Assembly (NCBI GenBank): GCA_028689195.1 | Contig: JAQTWR010000178.1 | Location: forward strand, 1 to 6,068 | DNA length: 6,068 nt | Source: Anaerolineales bacterium | GTDB lineage: Bacteria; Chloroflexota; Anaerolineae; Anaerolineales; Villigracilaceae | Direction of reading: 5' to 3' | Shown here: positions 1 through 5,722 of the stretch, in pieces | Position numbering within the stretch: position 1 is the stretch's first letter | Layout of the letters: each line of letters starts with the position of its first letter | Made by a program: the position numbers and the translations under genes | The notes under the pieces: model-generated | Databases searched by the model: none | What the model was told of the DNA's origin: nothing | What the model saw: only the letters and a program-made list of their open reading frames with translations

Positions 1-263
1 CGCTGATTCACGGCGTCAACGATACGCCCGAAGTCGCAAAGAAACTTGCCGCCTTGCTGCGCGGGCTGATGTGCCACGGCAACGCGATTCCGCTCAACCC
101 TACCGCCGACTTTGAAGGCGCAGGCTCTACCAAAGAACGCGCGCTGTTGTTCAAGGAAACGCTCGAAGCGGGCGGAATCCCATGCACCATCCGTATGCGG
201 CGCGGCATAGATATTCACGCGGGCTGCGGACAATTGGCGGGGGCAGAAAAGAGTAATCAGTGA
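1..263 (+). CDS. rlmN: RlmN, dual-specificity 23S rRNA/tRNA adenine-C2 methyltransferase (3' end only)
   Basis: The 5' part of the gene lies outside the window; the first complete codon is at 3 and the TGA stop at 261-263, leaving 86 residues. The readable tail runs LIHGVNDTPEVAKKLAALLRG, then CHGNAIPLNPT, and ends with DIHAGCGQLAG. This is the C-terminal signature of the RlmN radical-SAM family. RlmN methylates C2 of A2503 in 23S rRNA, and A37 in some tRNAs, through a methyl-cysteine intermediate. The cysteine of the CGQLA motif (codon 225-227) corresponds to E. coli RlmN Cys355, which carries the transferred methyl group in the known mechanism. The radical-SAM CxxxCxxC motif would be upstream and cannot be checked. 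The related Cfr enzyme also has this cysteine, but the IPLNPT and AGCGQLAG context fits RlmN better. No clear terminator hairpin follows the stop codon. Confidence 0.93.
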   Translation, partial: LIHGVNDTPEVAKKLAALLRGLMCHGNAIPLNPTADFEGAGSTKERALLFKETLEAGGIPCTIRMRRGIDIHAGCGQLAGAEKSNQ

Positions 264-308
264 GTAGCAAGCAGTTCTTATGCGCTATTAAAATTTATGA
301 AATATCAT

Positions 309-338
309 TTGCAAAAATATATTGAGATAAAGTATAGT
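309..338 (+). promoter_or_regulatory. Candidate sigma70-type promoter for the GT-C/NHL gene
   Basis: TTGCAA at 309-314 (4 of 6 consensus -35 bases) and TATAGT at 333-338 (5 of 6 consensus -10 bases) are separated by 18 bp in an AT-rich gap. Transcription would start near 345, giving a leader of about 85 nt that includes the TAATTAC repeats. This rests on motif matching only; in an AT-rich gap some matches arise by chance. Confidence 0.45.
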
Positions 339-358
339 CAGGCAAATTTACCAAAACC

Positions 359-409
359 TAATTACCTAACCCCCAATTACCTAATTACTAATTACCAATC
401 TCTAATTAC
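359..409 (+). repeat. Five degenerate TAATTAC heptamers upstream of the GT-C/NHL gene
   Basis: TAATTAC occurs at 359-365, 382-388, 389-395 and 403-409, and CAATTAC at 374-380. Start-to-start steps are 15, 8, 7 and 14, so the units fall roughly on a 7-8 bp lattice. They end about 20 bp before the ATG at 430. If the upstream promoter is right they lie in the transcribed leader. They could be protein or RNA binding sites or just low-complexity AT-rich sequence; no function can be assigned. Confidence 0.6.
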
Positions 410-429
410 TTAACACGGTGAAAAACTCA

Positions 430-3400
430 ATGGAACAAAAACAAAACTGGCTCGAACGTCCCATCCACCCCGCACTACCCAAATTCACAAACGAACTCGC
501 TCTCTTTGTCATCGTCATGTTGTTGGCGCTCGTTACGCGCTTTTACGATCTCGGAACGCGAGTTATGAGTCACGACGAAAGTTTGCACACCTACTTCTCA
601 TGGCTGCTCTATCGCGGACAAGGGTATCAGCACTCGCCGATGATGCACGGTCCGTTTCAATTTCACATCATCGCATTAAGTTATTTCCTCTTCGGCGCAA
701 CTGATTTCACCGCGCGCATCCCATCCGTGCTATTCAGCATCGCTACCGTCGGCATGGTCTGGTATTGGCGGCGTTATCTCGGCAAATGGGGCGTCATCAT
801 CGCGGGCGTACTTTTAGTCATTTCGCCATACATGCTTTTCTACGGGCGTTACGTCCGCAACGAATCCTTTGTCGGCTTTTCGGGCATTGTCATGTTGTAC
901 GCCATGCTGCGTCACCTTGAAACAGGCGGCAAAAAATATCTGGTCGTCATCGCAGCCGCGCTTGCGCTACACTTCACAGCCAAAGAAACCGCGTTCATTT
1001 ACACAGCCGAAGCGCTGATCTTCCTCGCGGTGTATTTCATCGCGCAGGTCACGCGCACCCCCTGGGAAAACGCCGAGAAGGATTACCGCGCGTTCATTAT
1101 TTCGCTGGCGGTTGCAGTCCTGCTCGCCGCATCCGCAGGCAGTTATTGGATGTATACCCGCGACGCGGCGCCCCTCGCCTCGATTGAAACCGCCGCGCCG
1201 AGCGATCCTACCGCCATGACCGCGCCTCTTGCCGCCCCCGAAGCGGGTACTGCTTTGCCCGTTATGATCATTGCGCTGATAGCGCTGCTCGCCGTCGTGA
1301 TTGCCGGAGTATTCTTATTTCGCGGCTACACATGGGAACGCATCCGCAGCGAACGCTCGTTTGATTTGCTGATGGTCTTCGGCACAATTGTGCTGCCCAT
1401 GCTCACGCCGTTTCCCATCAAATTTCTCGAAAAATATCTGAAGGTTGCCATCCCCACCAGCGCGGCTGAAGTGCAAACGCTCAGCGCCGACCTGCGCGGA
1501 ATCGCCATCATCGCGGGATTCTTAATCGCGATGTTCGCCATCTCTGCGGTCGTTGGCTTGCTTTGGAATAAAACAAAATGGTGGCAGGTCGCGCTCGTCT
1601 TTTGGGTTCCGTTCGCTATTTTATACACCACCGTCTTCACCAACAGCGACGGATTCTTCACGGGGACTATCGGCTCGCTCGGCTATTGGCTCGCGCAGCA
1701 AGGCGTGGAACGCGGCAGTCAGCCGTGGTACTACTACATCCTCGTGCAAATTCCCGTCTATGAATATTTACCCGCGCTTGGATTCTTCCTCGCGCTCGTC
1801 GTCGGCTTGCGAAGAAAGCCCGCGCCGCAAACCGTTCTCGACGCCGAAGCCTCGTCGGAAGACGCCAATCAAGAAGTCCTCGACATGCTCGCGGTGGAAG
1901 AACTCGACCCCGAAGAACACAACTTCCCCAACACATTCAGCCTGCTGGCATGGTGGAGCGTAATCAGCGTGGTCGCGTTTTCCGCGGCAGGCGAAAGAAT
2001 GCCGTGGCTCACCTATCACATGACCCTGCCGATGATTTTAATCACGGGCTGGGCGCTGGGATATTTAATTGACGCGACCGATTGGGAAAAACTAAAAGAA
2101 CAACGCCTCCCATTAACGCTCGCTACGCTTGCGATCTTCCTCGTCAGCGCGGCGGGAATGTCCATCGCCCTCGGCGGAACAACGCCTCCATTTCAAGGGA
2201 AAGACCTCGCGCAATTACAAGCCACCAGCGCATTTTTACTTCCGACCGCAATACTCATCTTAAGCGCCGTCGGGCTTGCCTATCTTTTCCGCGAATGGAC
2301 GTTGAAAGAAATCAGGCATGTTTTTGTTTTGATTGTTTTCGGTTTCCTCGCCGTACTCACCGCGCGCGCGTCGTTTAGGGCATCCTACATCACTTACGAC
2401 CAGGCGACTGAATTCCTTGTTTACGCGCACGGCGCGACGGGCATTAAAGAAGTGATGGCGCAGGCAAAGGAAATCTCGCAGCGCACCACCGGCGGAATGG
2501 GCGTCGCAATCGCCTACGACGCGAGCGCGCCCGATACGGGCGTTTCGTGGCCCTTCGTTTGGTATCTGCGCGATTACACCAATCAGCGTTCGTTCGATCA
2601 ACCCACGCGCTCGCTGCGCGATTCGTCCGTCGTCATCGTGGACGAGAAAAATTTCGACAAAATAGAAGCCGCGCTGGGTCCGGGGTTTTATCGCATGGAT
2701 TACATCCGCATGTGGTGGCCCATGCAGGATTACTTCGGTCTTATCTACGACCGCCAGCCGCAATTCCTGTTCGGCGTGGACGCGGGACTCGCCAAAGATT
2801 TGGACGCGGGTCAATTGACCAATTCAATTCTCGAAGCGTTCCGAAATCAAGGCAAGCCTTTGACCGCCAACGCTGCAATAAAAGTAAAACAAATCGGCGC
2901 CGAGTGGTTGCTTAAAGACGCGGGTTCGCAATACCAAATCAAAAACGAGCAATACGCCCTCAATATCTACGCCGACGATTTCCCCGAAGATTACGCGTGC
3001 AGCGGAATTTTTAGCGTCTTCAAGTTAAACAGGTCCAAAGATTATTCGCGCTTCTGCGAAGGATTTACAAATCCGCAGATCCGCGCGGGACTGATTGATA
3101 TTTGGTGGAATCGCGATTACAAAAAATACGCCGAAGCCAAGAGCCGCCCCGACCTCACGCTGACCACATGGAGTCCTGCGGATAAAATGCGCCTCTACAT
3201 TCGTCAGGACGTCGCCAAGCAAATGTGGAACTATGGCGTAGCGCCCGCCGCAATCGAATCCGCGCAAGACCCCACTGAAGGAAAGTACACGCTGCTCTCC
3301 GCCGACCTGATGTTCGACGCAGCGCAGGGGTTGAATCTAAACGCGCCGCGCTCGCTTGCCTTTGCAAAAGACGGAACGGTATACGTCGCCGATTCGCGCA

Positions 3401-4182
3401 ATCAGCGCGTGCTGCATGTCGACATGGAAGGGAAAGTTCTGCATCAATGGGGAACGTTCGCAGACGGAGTCAGCACGCCCGTTGGCGCAGGCACATTCAA
3501 CGAACCCTGGGGCGTTGCGGTCGCGCCTGACGGTTCAGTCTATGTGACAGACACATGGAATCACCGCATCGAAAAATTTACGGCGGATGGCAAATTCCTT
3601 ACCGCGTGGGGAATCTTCGGTCAAGGAGAAACGCCCGAAGCGTTGTACGGTCCGCGCGGATTGGCGGTCGATTCTAAAGGCAGGGTCTACGTCACCGATA
3701 CGGGCAATAAACGCGTGGTGGTCTTCGACGCGAACGGGCTGTACGTCACCCAATTTGGAAACGGCGGACTCGAACCCGGTCAATTCGACGAACCCGTCGG
3801 CATCGCTGTTGACAAGAACGGGACGGTCTATGTTGTAGACACATGGAATCAACGCATCCAAACCTTCGAGCCGATTGAGTCTGGGGACGGCGTCATTTTC
3901 ACGCCCGCCAAACAATGGGATGTGTACGGCTGGTTCGGTCAATCGCTGGATAACAAACCCTTCATCGCGGTTAATGACGACCTGCATGTTTTCATCACCG
4001 ACCCCGATGGATTCCGCGTCATGGAATTTGACCCGAGCGGCGCGCTGCTTCGCGTGTGGGGCGATTTTAGCAATACGCCCGCCGGTTTTGGCTTACCGTC
4101 AGGGATCGCCATAGATGGCGAAGGGCATGTCTGGGTAACAGACAGCGTCTACAACCGTTTGATGCGGTTCACAACGCCGTAA
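430..4182 (+). CDS. Agl23/TIGR03663-type GT-C membrane protein fused to a C-terminal NHL beta-propeller
   Basis: Residues are counted from an in-frame GTG at 418, an alternative start; the preferred ATG at 430 is residue 5. It has GGTGA at 416-420, nine bases upstream, as a weak ribosome binding site, while the GTG has none. Residues 28-650 are polytopic, with roughly 16 hydrophobic segments. After the first comes S51-H-D-E54, matching the acidic DE motif that GT-C enzymes of the PMT/GT39 type place in the first outer loop. Other marks are HGPFQFHI (77-84), FTAKETAF (186-193) and GERMPWLTYHM (525-535), the last recalling TIGR03663 ('flippase activity-associated protein Agl23'). A mixed extracytoplasmic region (about 655-960, with MWWPMQDYFG and WWNRDYKKYA) leads into six NHL blades (about 974-1254). 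Members probably move sugars from a polyprenyl-linked donor to surface glycans or glycoproteins, but donor and acceptor cannot be inferred. Odd points are an Ala/Pro/Thr-rich insert (244-280) and an acidic loop (470-502). The gene stands alone, with its own terminator. Family placement is from memory of motifs, not a search. Confidence 0.82.
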   Translation: MEQKQNWLERPIHPALPKFTNELALFVIVMLLALVTRFYDLGTRVMSHDESLHTYFSWLLYRGQGYQHSPMMHGPFQFHIIALSYFLFGATDFTARIPSVLFSIATVGMVWYWRRYLGKWGVIIAGVLLVISPYMLFYGRYVRNESFVGFSGIVMLYAMLRHLETGGKKYLVVIAAALALHFTAKETAFIYTAEALIFLAVYFIAQVTRTPWENAEKDYRAFIISLAVAVLLAASAGSYWMYTRDAAPLASIETAAPSDPTAMTAPLAAPEAGTALPVMIIALIALLAVVIAGVFLFRGYTWERIRSERSFDLLMVFGTIVLPMLTPFPIKFLEKYLKVAIPTSAAEVQTLSADLRGIAIIAGFLIAMFAISAVVGLLWNKTKWWQVALVFWVPFAILYTTVFTNSDGFFTGTIGSLGYWLAQQGVERGSQPWYYYILVQIPVYEYLPALGFFLALVVGLRRKPAPQTVLDAEASSEDANQEVLDMLAVEELDPEEHNFPNTFSLLAWWSVISVVAFSAAGERMPWLTYHMTLPMILITGWALGYLIDATDWEKLKEQRLPLTLATLAIFLVSAAGMSIALGGTTPPFQGKDLAQLQATSAFLLPTAILILSAVGLAYLFREWTLKEIRHVFVLIVFGFLAVLTARASFRASYITYDQATEFLVYAHGATGIKEVMAQAKEISQRTTGGMGVAIAYDASAPDTGVSWPFVWYLRDYTNQRSFDQPTRSLRDSSVVIVDEKNFDKIEAALGPGFYRMDYIRMWWPMQDYFGLIYDRQPQFLFGVDAGLAKDLDAGQLTNSILEAFRNQGKPLTANAAIKVKQIGAEWLLKDAGSQYQIKNEQYALNIYADDFPEDYACSGIFSVFKLNRSKDYSRFCEGFTNPQIRAGLIDIWWNRDYKKYAEAKSRPDLTLTTWSPADKMRLYIRQDVAKQMWNYGVAPAAIESAQDPTEGKYTLLSADLMFDAAQGLNLNAPRSLAFAKDGTVYVADSRNQRVLHVDMEGKVLHQWGTFADGVSTPVGAGTFNEPWGVAVAPDGSVYVTDTWNHRIEKFTADGKFLTAWGIFGQGETPEALYGPRGLAVDSKGRVYVTDTGNKRVVVFDANGLYVTQFGNGGLEPGQFDEPVGIAVDKNGTVYVVDTWNQRIQTFEPIESGDGVIFTPAKQWDVYGWFGQSLDNKPFIAVNDDLHVFITDPDGFRVMEFDPSGALLRVWGDFSNTPAGFGLPSGIAIDGEGHVWVTDSVYNRLMRFTTP
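3337..4179 (+). repeat. Six NHL repeat blades encoded at the 3' end of the GT-C gene
   Basis: Residues 974-1254 (GTG numbering) contain six units of the form P-x-G(I/V/L)A(V/I)-DG-VYV(T/A)D-(W/G)N-R(I/V)-F. Core strands are VYVADSRNQRV (988-998), VYVTDTWNHRI (1041-1051), VYVTDTGNKRV (1090-1100), VYVVDTWNQRI (1137-1147), VFITDPDGFRV (1191-1201) and VWVTDSVYNRL (1238-1248). Central blades are spaced 49 and 47 codons apart. Six NHL units normally close into one complete beta-propeller, a binding platform rather than a catalytic domain. Blade five is the most degraded: its GIAVD strand is reduced to PFIAVNDD. Placed after an extracytoplasmic segment, the propeller is probably outside the cell; that topology is inferred. 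Confidence 0.88.
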
Positions 4183-4200
4183 GCAAAAATGAACAAAAGG

Positions 4201-4238
4201 AATACAGGATGAAGAAAAAATCTTCATCCTGTATTTTT
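4201..4238 (+). terminator. Rho-independent terminator of the GT-C/NHL gene
   Basis: AATACAGGATGAAGA (4201-4215) and TCTTCATCCTGTATT (4221-4235) are perfect reverse complements: a 15-bp stem with an AAAAA loop. The T run at 4234-4238 overlaps the end of the stem. It starts 18 bp after the TAA of the GT-C gene and would separate that gene from the amino-acid transporter operon. Confidence 0.92.
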
Positions 4239-4291
4239 ATAAGCGTTATTATGACGAACTTTCACAAAAACCTTAAAAAATTCGCATTACG

Positions 4292-4319
4292 GCGTCATTT
4301 AATAAGTATGGAGTATAAT
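4292..4319 (+). promoter_or_regulatory. Candidate promoter of the aapJQ operon
   Basis: A perfect TATAAT sits at 4314-4319. The best -35 partner is weak: GCGTCA at 4292-4297, 3 of 6 consensus bases with a 16-bp spacer, so an activator may be needed or the sigma factor may tolerate a poor -35. It is the first good promoter-like element after the terminator at 4201-4238. Transcription would begin near 4326, giving a leader of about 190 nt. A second perfect TATAAT at 4495-4500 is a less likely alternative because it would put the start about 13 nt before the ATG. Confidence 0.45.
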
Positions 4320-4323
4320 GATT

Positions 4324-4447
4324 TTCTGCCGACCAAACCGCATCAAGCGGGTACTATTGGACAAACAGCCTATCTCATCTATATGCAATTACGGCAGAAT
4401 CATATTGGCGCAGATAGGCTTTACCATATCTAAAGGAGGCGCGCTCC
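4324..4447 (+). promoter_or_regulatory. Structured 5' leader of aapJ with competing hairpins (unidentified RNA element)
   Basis: Four complementary pairs can be read directly. P1: TTCTGCCG (4324-4331) with CGGCAGAA (4392-4399). P2: AGCCTATCT (4367-4375) with AGATAGGCT (4412-4420). P3: AGATAGG (4412-4418) with CCATATCT (4424-4431, A4426 bulged, 5-nt loop). P4: GGAG (4435-4438) with CTCC (4444-4447). P1 and P2 interleave like a pseudoknot; P2 and P3 share the same strand and exclude each other. P3 abuts AAAGGAGG (4432-4439), and P4 would mask part of it. This is riboswitch- or attenuator-like in architecture, but I recognise no known class and no terminator with a T run. It could be chance pairing. 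Confidence 0.4.
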
Positions 4448-4507
4448 ATTACACACAAAGATACCCCCCAGGAAATGAAATCAAATCCAATATTTATAAT
4501 TCTCTTT

Positions 4508-4514
4508 AAGGAGG
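4508..4514 (+). promoter_or_regulatory. Ribosome binding site that fixes the aapJ start
   Basis: AAGGAGG lies five bases before the ATG at 4520. It outranks the in-frame ATG at 4475, which has only a CAGG-like sequence ahead of it. Starting at 4520 also places the lipoprotein signal peptide at the very N terminus. Confidence 0.9.
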
Positions 4515-4519
4515 AGAAA

Positions 4520-5656
4520 ATGCGTAAACTAACTGTAGTATTTTCACTGGTAATCGCCCTCGGCTTGCTCTTAGCGGCTTGCGGCGGAGCAAGCGGCGGA
4601 AGCGCCGCCCCCGTAAAAGTTATTGAAACGGTAGTCGTCACTGTGGAAGTTCCCGCAGCCGCCGCGCCCGCCGCCCCTGCGGTAGTCGCCCCCAGCGGTT
4701 TCGGCGAAACCCTCAAAACCGTACAAGCTCGCGGAAAATTAGTCTGCGGCGTTAACGCGCAAGTTCCCGGCTTCGGCTATATTGACGCAAGCGGAAATTT
4801 CTCCGGCTTTGACGTAGATTACTGCCGCGCGCTTGCCGCCGCCATTTTTGGCGACGCCAACGCTGTGGAATTCCGCCCCGTGACAGCCTCTGAGCGTTTC
4901 ACCGCCTTACAATCTGGCGAAATTGACATCCTCAGCCGCAACACCACATGGTCATTAGCCCGCGATACCGAATTAGGCGGCAACTTTACGCACACCACCT
5001 TCTATGACGGTCAAGGTATGATGGTTCCCGCCGACAGCGGCATCACCGACCTCGCCGGACTTGAAGGCGGCACGATCTGCGTTCAAACCGGCACCACCAC
5101 CGAACTCAACCTCGCAGACGTAATGGCTGCCGGGGGCATCTCCTACACTCCCGCCGTCTATGAAAACGCCGACGCCACCTTCGCCGCTTATAGCGAAGGA
5201 CGCTGCGACGCAGTCACCACCGATAAATCTGGTTTGGTTTCCCGCCGCACCGTTTTGGCAGACCCCGCCGCGCACGTCATTCTCGACGTCACCATGTCGA
5301 AAGAACCGCTTGGACCTATGGTACGCCACGGCGACGACCAATGGTTTGACATCGCGCAATGGACTGTCTTCGCTATGATCACCGGCGAAGAATACGGCAT
5401 CAACTCCACAAACGTAGACGAAATTAAAGCCAACGCCGTCGCGCCGGAAATCAAGCGCTTCCTTGGGATTGAAGGCGATATGGGCTTGAAACTCGGCTTG
5501 TCCAACGACTGGGGTTACAACATCATCAAACTGGTTGGCAACTACGAAGAAGTTTACAACCGCAACCTCGGACCCGACACCGCCACTTACATTCCCCGCG
5601 GTTACAACAACCTGTACACAAAAGGCGGTTTGCTGTACTCGCCGCCCGTCCGCTAA
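4520..5656 (+). CDS. aapJ: AapJ-type general L-amino-acid ABC transporter substrate-binding lipoprotein
   Basis: The 378-residue product starts with MRKL, a hydrophobic stretch (5-18) and the lipobox LLAAC, so it should be cleaved before Cys21 and anchored to the membrane as a lipoprotein. A short linker (31-60, VIETVVVTVEV then Ala/Pro-rich) resembles linkers of Chloroflexota binding proteins. Residues 61-378 are a family 3 (PBP2-type) binding domain whose landmarks match AapJ: RGKLVCGV (71-78), FDVDYCRA (97-104), ALQSGEIDILSRNTTW (129-144), VQTGTTTELNLAD (188-200), KEPLGPMV (261-268), NDWGYNIIK (329-337) and a C-terminal YTKGGLLYSPP. By comparison with HisJ, Arg148 would hold the ligand carboxylate and Asp235 the amino group; that mapping is my alignment by eye. 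Cys76, Cys102, Cys187 and Cys229 are at AapJ-typical places and may form disulfides. AapJ delivers a broad range of L-amino acids to AapQMP; the exact substrate is not readable. An AapQ-type permease follows 66 bp after the stop. Confidence 0.93.
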   Translation: MRKLTVVFSLVIALGLLLAACGGASGGSAAPVKVIETVVVTVEVPAAAAPAAPAVVAPSGFGETLKTVQARGKLVCGVNAQVPGFGYIDASGNFSGFDVDYCRALAAAIFGDANAVEFRPVTASERFTALQSGEIDILSRNTTWSLARDTELGGNFTHTTFYDGQGMMVPADSGITDLAGLEGGTICVQTGTTTELNLADVMAAGGISYTPAVYENADATFAAYSEGRCDAVTTDKSGLVSRRTVLADPAAHVILDVTMSKEPLGPMVRHGDDQWFDIAQWTVFAMITGEEYGINSTNVDEIKANAVAPEIKRFLGIEGDMGLKLGLSNDWGYNIIKLVGNYEEVYNRNLGPDTATYIPRGYNNLYTKGGLLYSPPVR

Positions 5657-5672
5657 AAATAAAGTTCTACCC

Positions 5673-5704
5673 GGGGGCAGGGAAAAATCCCTGCCCCCAA
5701 TTTT
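5673..5704 (+). terminator. Intercistronic hairpin between aapJ and aapQ
   Basis: GGGGGCAGGGA (5673-5683) and TCCCTGCCCCC (5688-5698) form a perfect 11-bp GC-rich stem with an AAAA loop, followed by AATTTTATAA. The T tract is only four bases and is set off by two A's, so termination is probably partial. In binding-protein transporter operons such hairpins often reduce read-through or protect the upstream mRNA end, leaving more binding protein than permease. That role is inferred here. Confidence 0.75.
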
Positions 5705-5710
5705 ATAAAT

Positions 5711-5715
5711 GGAGG
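5711..5715 (+). promoter_or_regulatory. Ribosome binding site of aapQ
   Basis: GGAGG lies seven bases before the ATG at 5723 and supports that start. It sits just after the intercistronic hairpin. Confidence 0.85.
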
Positions 5716-5722
5716 TTGGCGT

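Noticed and set aside
359..409. CRISPR-like array
   Set aside because: The TAATTAC units are only 7 bp, with 0-8 bp between them; no spacer-sized unique segments exist and there are no cas genes.
2260..2814. Minus-strand open frame of 184 codons opposite the GT-C gene
   Set aside because: It is antisense to a confidently coding region; its Arg/His-rich composition is typical of a shadow frame in GC-rich DNA.
3535..3987. Minus-strand open frame of 150 codons opposite the NHL blades
   Set aside because: Repeated pieces in its translation simply mirror the NHL repeats on the + strand.
4209..4433. Open frame of 74 codons in the gap before aapJ
   Set aside because: Its start lies inside the terminator hairpin, it has no ribosome binding site, and it runs through the probable promoter and leader. 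The product has no recognisable character.
4318..4509. Open frame of 63 codons ending at the aapJ ribosome binding site
   Set aside because: Its ATG overlaps the TATAAT hexamer, so the promoter could not transcribe it, and no Shine-Dalgarno precedes it. Composition does not look coding.
4475..4519. Upstream in-frame ATG for aapJ
   Set aside because: It would add 15 residues before an otherwise perfect lipoprotein signal peptide and lacks a good ribosome binding site, while ATG 4520 has AAGGAGG five bases upstream.
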